From Sulfuricurvum sp. (GTDB taxonomy: Bacteria > Campylobacterota > Campylobacteria > Campylobacterales > Sulfurimonadaceae), in contig NZ_JAUYFF010000008.1 in assembly GCF_030691015.1 (NCBI RefSeq), positions 1 to 64,000 of the forward strand: 64,000 bases of DNA. The letters run 5' to 3'. Under the pieces are notes generated by a model. That model made no database searches and was not told the origin of the DNA. It saw only the letters and a program-made list of their open reading frames with translations. The translations under genes and the position numbers were made by a program. Positions 56,701-64,000 of this stretch are shown here, piece after piece; the stretch's first letter is position 1, and the number at the start of each line of letters is the position of its first letter.

Positions 56701-57952
56701 TCACTCCATTATACGGCTAATTTCCCTCTTCTTTCTCCTCATTTTTGCCTTGATAAATGGGTTATTTTGGATTGCAGATCAACATTTCTCCAAAGAGCAG
56801 GAAGAGGACAGAATGAGACGTTTTGCTTTGGCGGAGCGGCTTATACATCATAAAAGCGGAAATTTTGATGCCGAACTGCGGCAGTTAATGATCGCTCCCT
56901 CATCTCTCTCACCCGATTTCCTCCGATCTCACGGAAAGAATATGGCGGAATTTCCCTTCGGAAAAATGCTCCGCTATAACGGTAACGTCTATTTTGTAAA
57001 ATCATTGCCACCAAGATTTCCGTTTCCCCCTCCTCCGATGTTCGATCACGTTTTACCGCCTCCGCCTCCTATGGGTGATTTTTCTCCTATCGTCTTAGAA
57101 GACCTAAAAAAAGAATCGTCAATCAGTGTGTGGAGCGTTATGATCGTTATTGATATTCTTGTTTTGCTCTTTTTCGGCTTCATACTCAAAAAGCTCACTC
57201 CCCTGCACCGTCTCAAAAATGCCATCATCAATTTTAAAGAGGGGGATACCCATCTGGATGTGCCGATAGAGGGGAAAGACGAAATATCCCAAATCACACA
57301 GGAATTCAACCTCGCATTAGAGAAAATCGCGTCGATGAAAGAGGCACGTTCCCTTTTTCTGCGCAATATTTTGCATGAGCTTAAAACACCTATTATGAAA
57401 GGCTCTCTCACGACTGATTGCTTTGAAGCCTCTGAGAATCAAGAGAGGCTCAAGAGGATATTTAACCGTATGGATTATCTGCTCGGGGAATTTTCGAAAA
57501 TGGAGCGTTTTAGCAGCGGAGAGATCAACATCAATGCCCGAGAGTATCGTTTCGTCGATATCCTCGATCATACCTGCGATATTTTAATGTGCGACAAAAA
57601 AAACATTACGATCAAAGGGGAAGATTCCGCCCTCCTTATCAACGTCGATTTTGAACTGTTTGCGATTGCATTGAAAAATCTTCTCGATAATGCCCTTAAA
57701 TATTCCACTGCCAAACCGACGCTGATTATATTGTCCCAATCTATCGAAATATGCAGTGTCGGAGACCCCCTTAGTGAAGAAAACCGTCACTTTAGCAAAC
57801 CGTTTAACCGCACCTATGAAAGTTCTATGACGGGGCTGGGGCTGGGGCTGTATATCACCCACTCGATCCTCGAAAAGCACGGATACAAGCTCGAATATCA
57901 GTACACGTCGGGGGTTAACTGTTTTCGGATACAATTAAAAAAAAGGTTTTAA
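56693..57952 (+). CDS. Sensor histidine kinase paired with the OmpR-type regulator
   Basis: A 419-residue membrane kinase: helix 1 (about 8-25), a periplasmic loop, helix 2 (about 140-160), HAMP-like linker, HisKA with LRNILHELKTPIMKGSL and HATPase with LKNLLDNALKYS and GLGLGLYITHSIL. The H-box form resembles ArsS/CosS-type kinases of Campylobacterota. The periplasmic loop has a striking Pro-rich segment (PPRFPFPPPP, then LPPPPPMGDF) near residues 103-128, like the linker of the neighbouring EF-hand protein. The signal is unknown. Its stop is immediately followed by the ATG of the barrel gene. Confidence 0.92.
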   Translation: MNNHSIIRLISLFFLLIFALINGLFWIADQHFSKEQEEDRMRRFALAERLIHHKSGNFDAELRQLMIAPSSLSPDFLRSHGKNMAEFPFGKMLRYNGNVYFVKSLPPRFPFPPPPMFDHVLPPPPPMGDFSPIVLEDLKKESSISVWSVMIVIDILVLLFFGFILKKLTPLHRLKNAIINFKEGDTHLDVPIEGKDEISQITQEFNLALEKIASMKEARSLFLRNILHELKTPIMKGSLTTDCFEASENQERLKRIFNRMDYLLGEFSKMERFSSGEININAREYRFVDILDHTCDILMCDKKNITIKGEDSALLINVDFELFAIALKNLLDNALKYSTAKPTLIILSQSIEICSVGDPLSEENRHFSKPFNRTYESSMTGLGLGLYITHSILEKHGYKLEYQYTSGVNCFRIQLKKRF

Positions 57953-58729
57953 ATGTTACATCGAACTTTTTTGCACCTTACACTTTTTGGTGCGTTATCT
58001 CTATCAGCATCAGAATATAGCCTCTCTATAAGCGTTGATACCACCCGTTTTGATTATGCCGAAACAAGTAGAAGCGGCAATCTTCTCGATACCGAAACCA
58101 ATGATTTCGGAGATATCGCAGGATTCGGGATCCGTTTAGAACCTCGTATGAACGGCTTTTACATCGGTGCTAATTACAGTGAGGGAGATACCGACTACAT
58201 CGGCGGGACAACTATAAATCCTACATACGGCTCTCATCGTACCACCACCCAAAATACCGTTGTCGATTACACACTCGGTTACCAAGTCACCTCCATTCTC
58301 GACCAATACACGAAAATGCCGTTTCGCGCGGGTATAGGATATCGCGGATGGCTGAGAGATATCCGAAGCACTCAAAGTGTATCAGGATACGAGGAGCTGT
58401 ATGAGTGGGGTTATATGAGTGTAGGATTAGGATTGCACACCCAATTTTCACCCGATGTTTTTATCGGAATCGATGCCGATTATCGCAAAGCCTTTAACGC
58501 CCAAATGTATGAAAATTTGCACGGCTATACGTTCGATCTCAAAAATGTCTATGGATACACCGTCTCGGTACCTATCGAGATAAAACTGGATCACGAATGG
58601 AGTGCTTTTGGACGTTACAGCTATGAGTACTGGAACATCGGAGCTTCTAACGTCATAAACACCTATTATGAACCCGACAGTGAAACCAAAAATCAGACCC
58701 TCTCGCTCGGAGTGAAATATTATTTTTAA
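57953..58729 (+). CDS. Outer-membrane beta-barrel protein
   Basis: A 258-residue protein with a signal peptide (about 1-19, ending LSASEY) and alternating amphipathic strands rich in Tyr, Gly and Phe, ending in SLGVKYYF. A terminal Phe is the usual barrel-assembly signal. The size suggests an 8- to 10-strand OmpA/OmpW-like barrel. No specific function is recognised. It starts directly after the histidine-kinase stop codon with AAGG upstream, so it is probably in the same operon and may be controlled by that system. Confidence 0.85.
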   Translation: MLHRTFLHLTLFGALSLSASEYSLSISVDTTRFDYAETSRSGNLLDTETNDFGDIAGFGIRLEPRMNGFYIGANYSEGDTDYIGGTTINPTYGSHRTTTQNTVVDYTLGYQVTSILDQYTKMPFRAGIGYRGWLRDIRSTQSVSGYEELYEWGYMSVGLGLHTQFSPDVFIGIDADYRKAFNAQMYENLHGYTFDLKNVYGYTVSVPIEIKLDHEWSAFGRYSYEYWNIGASNVINTYYEPDSETKNQTLSLGVKYYF

Positions 58730-58745
58730 TGCAGTTTTGACACTG

Positions 58746-60104
58746 TTAGTACTTCGGTCTCAACACGAAAAAGCAATATTTATGCTCACTTCCACTCGGT
58801 GTACTATGTGTATCTTCGATAACATTGATAAGATCAAAACGGTCTCGGACGAGATTTTTCATCCGATCTTCATCGTATTGTCGAACCGGTAATGCACTGC
58901 AACTATCAGGACCATCTATCGCAAACGTACCGATAATAGCGTGCCCTTCAGGAGAGAGTGAACGGGAGAGAGTCTCTATATAGGCAAGTTGTTCCTCCTC
59001 TTTTTGAAGAAAATGAAATACCGCACGGTCATGCCATACATCAAAGAGCTTATCCGATGAAAAAGCACATACATCACTGACACGGTAGAGGGGAAGATCC
59101 GCAGATGCCCCAAGTCGTTTTTTGACAATTTCCAGTGCACTTTGGGAGATATCGAGAAGCATAATATCCCTATATCCTAAATCGATCAAAGTATCCGCCA
59201 AAGTAGAGACTCCGCATCCGACATCGATAAAAGCGTCTTTGGAAGTTGAGCCTATTTTCTGCAATAATAAGAGTGAAATCGAAGGCTCTTTTTGATACCA
59301 GCCGACTTTGCTCATATCCTTGGTCGTATAAACATTTTCCCAGTGGCGCTCTTTAACGTTCCCATAGCCCTTGGTCGCTCTAAAGGTTGAGCCCGCAGTG
59401 GTCGGAGCTGTCGTATAGTGGTTGGTTCCCGTCCACTCGATATTCATAAATCCCGCTTCACCCATCAATTCTATTAAAGCCTCCTTGGTGAGCGTCCCCT
59501 CCACGCAGTTAGCCCAGTCGCCTTGCGAAGAGGAACAACATGACGTTACGCAGCTACCTTCTGAAATATCGATCATATCGGCGAAATAGAGTTTCCCCTC
59601 AGGCTTTAGGACACGATAAATCTCTTCGAATACTTTTGGCTTGGAGGATGCGAGATTGATCGCACCGTTAGAGATGACGATATCGACGCTTTCATTTTCA
59701 ATGGGGAGATTTTCGAGATTCCCTTCTACGACTTCGACATTGTTTAAACCTGCCTCTTTAGCGTGACGACTTGCGGTTTCGACCATCAACGGCGTAATAT
59801 CGACACCGATAGCCTTTCCACCCTCACCCACCAGCAATGCCGCGACACACAAATCGACACCCGCACCGCTCCCTAAATCAAGGATGCTCGCCCCCTCAGG
59901 GAATTCTCCAAGCTCGAACGGATTGCCGACCGCGGCACAATAATCCCACATAGCCGTGGGGAGTTTCTCGATCCACTCCTCTTTATAGCCGTGGTTTCGG
60001 GCATTTTTCACCCCTTTGTCCCATCCGAAATCTTTATCGGGGTTTTGAGCAAGATCGCTGTAAAGTGTGATGATCCCTTGTAGTGCGCATTGAGATGAAG
60101 CCAT
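58746..60104 (-). CDS. Two-domain SAM methyltransferase fusion, N half ArsM-like
   Basis: A 452-residue cytoplasmic protein made of two complete class I methyltransferase domains. Domain 1 (about 1-245) has SAM motif LDLGSGAGVD (75-84) and resembles arsenite methyltransferases, with Cys56, Cys86, Cys185, Cys189, Cys190 and Cys200; WANCVEGTLTKEALIELMGEAGF aligns with the third ArsM Cys region. Domain 2 (about 250-452) has FIDVGCGVSTLAD (292-304) and the HWENVYTTKDMSKVGWYQKEPS start of a distinct family of unknown substrate. It lies 49 nt downstream of the ArsB-type pump. Arsenic as substrate is inferred from context and Cys pattern. Confidence 0.85.
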   Translation of the reverse strand: MASSQCALQGIITLYSDLAQNPDKDFGWDKGVKNARNHGYKEEWIEKLPTAMWDYCAAVGNPFELGEFPEGASILDLGSGAGVDLCVAALLVGEGGKAIGVDITPLMVETASRHAKEAGLNNVEVVEGNLENLPIENESVDIVISNGAINLASSKPKVFEEIYRVLKPEGKLYFADMIDISEGSCVTSCCSSSQGDWANCVEGTLTKEALIELMGEAGFMNIEWTGTNHYTTAPTTAGSTFRATKGYGNVKERHWENVYTTKDMSKVGWYQKEPSISLLLLQKIGSTSKDAFIDVGCGVSTLADTLIDLGYRDIMLLDISQSALEIVKKRLGASADLPLYRVSDVCAFSSDKLFDVWHDRAVFHFLQKEEEQLAYIETLSRSLSPEGHAIIGTFAIDGPDSCSALPVRQYDEDRMKNLVRDRFDLINVIEDTHSTPSGSEHKYCFFVLRPKY

Positions 60105-60153
60105 TGTGATCCTAACGGTAAAAAAGTTTGCTATTTTACTGAATAATTACTTT

Positions 60154-61407
60154 TTATAATAGCCCTATTAACGCCACCAACAACACCGGTGGCGTAATCG
60201 CGAGCCCCACTTTCATATACTCGCCCCATCCGATCTTAACCCCTTTTTGCGCCAAAACATGGAGCCAAAGCAACGTGGCGAGTGATCCGATCGGGGTCAT
60301 TTTTGGCCCGAGGTTACATCCGATGATATTGGCATAAGCGAGCGCGCTGTTCCCCGCTTCGGCAATCGCGATGTCCATAATCATAACGGTCGGCATGTTG
60401 TTCATGACTGAGCTGAGGATGGCGGAGAGAAAGCCTGTACCGATGACGGCATAGACGTTCCCCATACTCTGAAGCTCCATAATCACCCCTGCGAGATAGG
60501 TCGTCAGGCCGCCGTTTTTAAGACCGTAGACGACGACGTAAAGACCGATACTAAACCACACCACCTGCCACGGTGCCGCTTTGATCGTGAGAAGCGGTTT
60601 CGTCGCTTTGAAATACGTCGCAATCGCTAAAAATACCAAAGCACCGCCGAGGGCAAATACCGAGATAGGGAGATGATACGCATCCCCGATGAAATAGCCG
60701 ACCATCAGTAATCCCAAAAACCACCAGCTGAGGCGGAACATCGTCATATTCTTGATCGCCGATTCAGGAGTGGCGAGGTGGTCGACATCGATATGACTCG
60801 GAATGTCTTTGCGGAAAAACAACCACAACACGACGATCGAGGCGATGATACTGAGGAGATTCGGGAGAAACATCGTCCGTGCGTATTCCCAAAAACCTAT
60901 TTGGAAGTATCCTGCCGTCACAATGTTGGTGAGGTTAGAGATGACGAGAGGATTGGACGCACTGTCACCGATAAATCCCCCCGCCATCAAAAAAGCAAAC
61001 ATCGCGACGGGATTGAGTTTCAGATATTTCATCTTGGCCAAAATGATCGGGGTGAGGATCAGCGCCGCCCCGTCGTTTGCGAAAAAAGCCGCTACCAGTG
61101 CACCGAGGATCATCATATAGATAAACATCAAATTCCCGTTTCCTTTGGACAACCGAACCATCTTCAATGCCGCCCATTCGAAAAATCCGATCTCATCAAG
61201 CACCATCGATAGAATGATAATGCCAATAAACGCAAGTGTTGCATCCCATACGATCGATGTTACTGTCCACACATCCTGAGGGCTTACCACACCGAGAATC
61301 ACCGCTACCACTGCACCGACTACTGCTGTCGTTCCGATCTGCAATCCGCGCGGTTGCCAAATAATAAAAAGAAGGGTAACTAAAAAGAGCGAAACCGCTA
61401 AAATCAT
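60154..61407 (-). CDS. arsB: Arsenite efflux pump, ArsB/NhaD-type permease
   Basis: Inner-membrane permease of 417 residues with about 11-12 helices, of the ArsB/CitM ion-transporter superfamily. Family features include FFANDGAALILTPIILA and the second-half SSVMNNMPTVMIMDIAIAE and NIIGCNLGPKMTPIGSLATLLW. The start at 61407 is preferred because GGAG lies 5-8 nt upstream; an in-frame ATG at 61443 would fall inside the promoter. It is divergent from arsR across a shared operator and is followed by the methyltransferase fusion gene. Confidence 0.93.
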   Translation of the reverse strand: MILAVSLFLVTLLFIIWQPRGLQIGTTAVVGAVVAVILGVVSPQDVWTVTSIVWDATLAFIGIIILSMVLDEIGFFEWAALKMVRLSKGNGNLMFIYMMILGALVAAFFANDGAALILTPIILAKMKYLKLNPVAMFAFLMAGGFIGDSASNPLVISNLTNIVTAGYFQIGFWEYARTMFLPNLLSIIASIVVLWLFFRKDIPSHIDVDHLATPESAIKNMTMFRLSWWFLGLLMVGYFIGDAYHLPISVFALGGALVFLAIATYFKATKPLLTIKAAPWQVVWFSIGLYVVVYGLKNGGLTTYLAGVIMELQSMGNVYAVIGTGFLSAILSSVMNNMPTVMIMDIAIAEAGNSALAYANIIGCNLGPKMTPIGSLATLLWLHVLAQKGVKIGWGEYMKVGLAITPPVLLVALIGLL

Positions 61408-61444
61408 AGTGTTCTCCAAAAACAGATAGAGAAATTGTATCATA

Positions 61445-61464
61445 ATATCAATATATCTTGATAT
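61445..61464. promoter_or_regulatory. ArsR operator in the divergent ars promoter
   Basis: ATATCAA - TATATC - TTGATAT is a perfect inverted repeat with 7-bp arms and a 6-bp spacer, the form bound by ArsR/SmtB repressors. The right arm supplies TTGATA as the -35 box of arsR. The left arm read on the other strand supplies the same TTGATA for the pump gene. One bound dimer could therefore block both directions. Confidence 0.75.
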
Positions 61465-61486
61465 ATTATTTTTATTTTGTTACACT
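61458..61486 (+). promoter_or_regulatory. Promoter of arsR-arsC-permease operon
   Basis: -35 TTGATA (61458-61463), a 17-bp spacer, and an extended -10 TGT-TACACT (hexamer 61481-61486). The start would fall near 61492, giving a short leader with GGAGG before the arsR ATG. Confidence 0.65.
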
Positions 61487-61507
61487 TTCATAAATCGGAG
61501 GGTACGC

Positions 61508-61831
61508 ATGGATATTTTTTTAGAAACCGTATCGGCACTTAACGATGAAACCCGTATCAAACTCCTCGCTTTTTTGGATAAGCACGGTCCGCTGTGCGTC
61601 TGTGATCTCCAAGAGAGCTTTGGGATGATCCAATCACGTCTTTCGCGTCATTTGAAAATCCTCAAAGAGGGAGGGTTTTTACGGGTGGATCGGTGTGGTA
61701 CGTGGGCTTATTATTCTTTGCGTTCTCCGCTGGATCGTTTCCGTGGTGAAGCGCTGGCTGAAATCCGTTGTTTGGAAATTGAACTTCCCCCATTACAAAA
61801 ATTATCAGAAACTGGAGAGTGTAAATTATGA
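61508..61831 (+). CDS. arsR: Arsenic-responsive repressor ArsR
   Basis: A 107-residue winged-helix repressor. LCVCDLQESFGMIQSRLSRHLKILKEGGFL contains the As(III)-binding CVCDL motif at the start of the DNA-recognition region. Release from DNA on metalloid binding would open both divergent transcripts. GGAGGG lies about 6 nt before the ATG. It overlaps arsC by 4 nt (ATGA). Distinct from the second ArsR-family protein at 30247, which lacks the second Cys. Confidence 0.95.
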   Translation: MDIFLETVSALNDETRIKLLAFLDKHGPLCVCDLQESFGMIQSRLSRHLKILKEGGFLRVDRCGTWAYYSLRSPLDRFRGEALAEIRCLEIELPPLQKLSETGECKL

Positions 61832-62232
61832 AAAATGTTCTTATCCTCTGTACCGGCAACAGCTGCCGATCCATTATGGGTGAAGCCCTTATCAATGCGA
61901 AAATGGGAGATTGCGTATTTGCGCAAAGCTCAGGGGTGAAAGCCAGCGGTAAAGTAAACCCGAATGCACAAGCCCTTCTCGAAGAGAAAGGATACTGGAG
62001 AGAAGAGTACCACTCCAAAGTTATCGATACCGTTATCGATACTCCGTTCGATCTCGTTGTCACCGTTTGCGATCATGCGCATGAGACCTGCCCGATGTTT
62101 CCAAAGGCCGTTAAAACGATCCATGTAGCATTTGAAGATCCAAGCGGCAAAGAAGTGGAAGAGTATGCTAAAACATTAGCACTTATCGAAGAGACCCTCT
62201 TGCCGATCATCCAATCCGAGTTGTGTGACTGA
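61828..62232 (+). CDS. arsC: Arsenate reductase, low-molecular-weight phosphatase type
   Basis: Reduces arsenate to arsenite using thioredoxin. The 134-residue protein has the P-loop LCTGNSCRSIM (CX5R) at the N terminus and the redox Cys pair in VTVCDHAHETCPMFP, as in the Staphylococcus/Bacillus thioredoxin-coupled ArsC rather than the glutaredoxin type. The small CxxC thioredoxin-like protein three genes downstream is a possible partner. Translationally coupled to arsR. Confidence 0.95.
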   Translation: MKNVLILCTGNSCRSIMGEALINAKMGDCVFAQSSGVKASGKVNPNAQALLEEKGYWREEYHSKVIDTVIDTPFDLVVTVCDHAHETCPMFPKAVKTIHVAFEDPSGKEVEEYAKTLALIEETLLPIIQSELCD

Positions 62233-62234
62233 TT

Positions 62235-63185
62235 ATGTGGCAGGAGAGCGTCAACGTCCTCGTCTATGAATGGCTGAAAATGCCGCAAGGGGAGAAACTC
62301 TCCGATGCTCTCAACTTTTTTATCTACGATACGGTAAAAATCCTCTTTCTCCTCACCACGATTATTTACGCGGTAACCCTTCTACGCTCGTACTTCTCTA
62401 CTGAAAAAGTACGGGAGTATCTCAGTAAAAAACATGAATATACGGGGAATGTCCTCGCCGCGCTGTTTGGGATTATCACCCCGTTTTGCTCGTGTTCGGC
62501 GATTCCCCTCTTTTTAGGTTTTTTACAAGCACGGATACCGCTTGGAGTGACATTTAGCTATCTGATATCCGCACCGTTGAACAACGAAATCGCCATTGCG
62601 ATGCTGCTCACTATGTTCGGATGGAAAGTGGCGGCGTTGTATATCGGATTCGGTCTTCTCGTCGCTATTATCGGCGGGATCGTTATCGGCAGAATGGGGT
62701 TGGAGAAAGAGATTCTCATAGAAGTTAAGCCGATTGAGGGGGAGATTCACGCCGAAAATCAGGTGATAGCGTTTAAAACACGTTTGAGTGATGCTTGGGA
62801 TTACACCTTCGATATCCTCCGTAAAATTTGGCTCTATATATTGATCGGTGTCGGTGCGGGTGCCTTTATCCACGGCTATGTCCCGACCGAGTTTATCACC
62901 TCTATCGCAGGGGCGGATAATCCATTTGCCGTTCCTCTCGCGACACTCTTAGGGGTTCCGATGTATTCCAACGCCGCAGGGGTTATGCCGCTTATCGAAG
63001 TGCTCACTTCCAAAGGGATGCTAATGGGGACGGCATTGTCGTTTATGATGGCCATCACCGCCCTCTCCCTCCCCGAAGCGATGATACTTAAGCGGATTAT
63101 GAGCCTCAAACTCATCGCCATCTTTTTCGGTACCGTAACGCTGGGGATTATGGGCGTCGGATATCTGTTTAATGCCATTTTATAG
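62235..63185 (+). CDS. ArsP/DUF318-family permease
   Basis: A 316-residue membrane protein with about eight helices. It has the family motif TPFCSCSAIPLFLGFLQARIP with SAPLNNEIAIAML, and GVPMYSNAAGVMPLIE in the second half. In Campylobacter, ArsP of this family exports trivalent organoarsenicals such as methylarsenite. With a methyltransferase encoded across the promoter this is the likely substrate here. Many DUF318 permeases are uncharacterised, so other soft metals remain possible. It starts 2 nt after arsC. Confidence 0.88.
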   Translation: MWQESVNVLVYEWLKMPQGEKLSDALNFFIYDTVKILFLLTTIIYAVTLLRSYFSTEKVREYLSKKHEYTGNVLAALFGIITPFCSCSAIPLFLGFLQARIPLGVTFSYLISAPLNNEIAIAMLLTMFGWKVAALYIGFGLLVAIIGGIVIGRMGLEKEILIEVKPIEGEIHAENQVIAFKTRLSDAWDYTFDILRKIWLYILIGVGAGAFIHGYVPTEFITSIAGADNPFAVPLATLLGVPMYSNAAGVMPLIEVLTSKGMLMGTALSFMMAITALSLPEAMILKRIMSLKLIAIFFGTVTLGIMGVGYLFNAIL

Positions 63186-63193
63186 GAGATAAT

Positions 63194-63454
63194 ATGAAAA
63201 TCGAAATGATGAACCACACAGGTGGAGTCAAAGCCTTTCTCGGTGGATTTAGTACCGAAGAGCTAAGTGCGAAAATCGAAGCGTGCCAGAGCGGTCAATG
63301 TGAGTGTGCATGTGATCCCGCGATCATGCAAAAAATCGAGGGAATTGAACTCTCAACAGTCGAAGGCGGCTCTACCATTACGATTACGGGTGATGTCAAT
63401 GCTGAAACCTTGGCACCAATGATGCAAGAGTGTCTTATAGGAGGAAAAGAATGA
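63194..63454 (+). CDS. Small Cys-rich protein of the ars operon
   Basis: An 86-residue protein with no recognised family. It has a cluster CQSGQCECACDP (Cys31, Cys36, Cys38, Cys40) and a fifth Cys at position 80 near the C terminus. The rest is predicted alpha/beta. AGGAG precedes the ATG, and it overlaps the thioredoxin-like gene by 4 nt. The closely spaced thiols and the operon suggest binding of As(III) or another soft metal, perhaps as a chaperone to the permease, but this is inference. Confidence 0.8.
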   Translation: MKIEMMNHTGGVKAFLGGFSTEELSAKIEACQSGQCECACDPAIMQKIEGIELSTVEGGSTITITGDVNAETLAPMMQECLIGGKE

Positions 63455-63687
63455 AAATCGAAATTTTAGGGACGGGATGTGCGAAATGCAAAGCCCTCGA
63501 AGAGGCGACAAAACAAGCGGTGGCACTTAGCGGTAAATTCGCTCAAATCGAAAAAGTCGAAGACATTATGAAGATCATGGAATACAATGTCATAAGCACC
63601 CCAGGACTCGTTATCGACGGTAAAGTCGTGAGTACCGGAAAACTCATCAGTGTCGCCGAAATCGTCGATTTAATCAAAGCACACTAA
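63451..63687 (+). CDS. Thioredoxin-like redox protein (redox-active disulfide protein type)
   Basis: A 78-residue thioredoxin-fold protein. The active site is GTGCAKCKALEE with Cys10 and Cys13 directly after the first strand, and the cis-Pro region is VISTPGLVIDGKVVSTG. Such mini-thioredoxins often accompany DUF318 permeases. It could reduce ArsC or the permease. The ATG at 63451 is preferred because GGAGGAAAAG lies just upstream. It ends 7 nt from the stop of the convergent RCK gene. Confidence 0.9.
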   Translation: MKIEILGTGCAKCKALEEATKQAVALSGKFAQIEKVEDIMKIMEYNVISTPGLVIDGKVVSTGKLISVAEIVDLIKAH

Positions 63688-63694
63688 AGGATCA

Positions 63695-64000
63695 TTACTC
63701 AATAATAAGCTGAGATACCTGCTGGCTCATCACCTGATTTTCGATGATGATGTTGGTGATACCGAGTTCGGCAATAATGTTTTTTTCGTGTTGCGTATGT
63801 ACTTTGACAATAATTTTAGAGTTGTCGACAAACTGCTCTATGGTCTGGCATACGTGATAGAGTTTTGCGGGATTGTCGATAGCGACGATAACGTATTTTG
63901 CGAACTTGATATTGGCTTTTTTTAACACCTCTTTTTTGAGTGCATTACCGAAAATAGCGGGTTCCCCCATCTTCTGAATCTCGTGAAACGTGTTGATATT
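63695..64000 (-). CDS. KefB/CPA2-type antiporter, C-terminal RCK (TrkA-N) domain, partial
   Basis: The window edge cuts this gene; the frame stays open to base 64000, leaving 101 codons of the C terminus. The visible part is a Rossmann-type RCK/TrkA-N domain (GEPAIFGNALKKEVLKKANI, YVIVAIDNPAKLYHV, IIVKVHTQHEKNIIAELGI), followed by an end typical of KefB/KefC potassium:proton antiporters. The membrane part would lie beyond the window. A TrkA-like or channel RCK subunit is an alternative. Confidence 0.82.
   Translation of the reverse strand, partial: NINTFHEIQKMGEPAIFGNALKKEVLKKANIKFAKYVIVAIDNPAKLYHVCQTIEQFVDNSKIIVKVHTQHEKNIIAELGITNIIIENQVMSQQVSQLIIE

Overview
The window reads as one continuous chromosomal segment of a Campylobacterota (epsilonproteobacterial) chemolithoautotroph. 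The strongest evidence is a reductive TCA block that combines four-subunit 2-oxoglutarate:ferredoxin oxidoreductase (oorDABC), sucCD, fumC, mdh and a monomeric NADP isocitrate dehydrogenase. Other support comes from sensor kinases with the AHQWRQP-type H-box, single-gene LolC/E and short ArgA proteins typical of the phylum, and the gene order pbp2 - membrane protein - argA - engB - lptA - lptC - kdsC - rlpA - mltD - tatD - recN - nadK, which from memory resembles the Campylobacter jejuni Cj0641-Cj0652 region. By eye the base composition is in the mid-40s % G+C, which fits Sulfuricurvum-like members of Sulfurimonadaceae better than AT-rich Sulfurimonas or Campylobacter. The genus is inference. 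No phage, IS element, CRISPR array or tRNA was seen.

Layout. 1-4.8 kb: metG, a degenerate Mur-ligase-like gene, a YgjP-type peptidase, queC and ybeY. 4.8-16.3 kb: a long leftward envelope and housekeeping run (PBP2, MreD-like protein, ArgA, EngB, LptA, LptC, KdsC, HisB, RlpA, MltD, TatD, RecN, NadK, Ppx/GppA). 16.3-20.6 kb: two tandem 709-residue paralogues, each a WD40 propeller followed by four copies of an 84-85-residue helical repeat. 20.6-28.5 kb: ilvA, a CoA-binding protein, citrate synthase, a multi-PAS sensor kinase coupled to malate:quinone oxidoreductase, a truncated haemoglobin, and just upstream of it an unlisted 28-codon small ORF. 28.5-35.7 kb: signalling genes (EAL-HDOD, ArsR-type regulator, transglutaminase-like protein, GGDEF-EAL, SCO protein, periplasmic-binding receptor) and the RNase P RNA gene. 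35.7-45.7 kb: the reductive TCA block, with a small heavy-metal-associated-domain protein between sucD and oorD. 45.8-55.2 kb: MltG overlapping head-to-head with an AsmA/YhdP-like giant, then LolC/E, SecA, LolA and a CDF metal exporter. 55.3-58.7 kb: an EF-hand protein, a two-component pair and an outer-membrane barrel. 58.7-63.7 kb: an arsenic island (two-domain methyltransferase fusion, ArsB-type pump, ArsR, ArsC, ArsP/DUF318 permease, a Cys-rich small protein and a CxxC thioredoxin-like protein) built around a divergent ArsR operator. The right edge cuts a KefB-type RCK protein.

How it works together. The oor-suc-fum-mdh-icd genes would fix CO2 into succinyl-CoA and 2-oxoglutarate, while citrate synthase and Mqo allow the opposite, oxidative direction. 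The ars genes describe reduction of arsenate (ArsC with the small thioredoxin-like protein), efflux of arsenite (ArsB type), and possibly methylation (fusion methyltransferase) with export of methylated arsenic (ArsP type). LolA, LolC/E, SecA, LptA, LptC and the AsmA-like protein form a dispersed envelope-transport set.

The most unusual items are the propeller-plus-solenoid twin genes, the head-to-head mltG/asmA overlap, the double methyltransferase and Cys-rich protein of the ars island, the 28-codon small ORF before the globin gene, and three genes whose -10 box sits 5-6 nt before the start codon, which suggests leaderless mRNAs.
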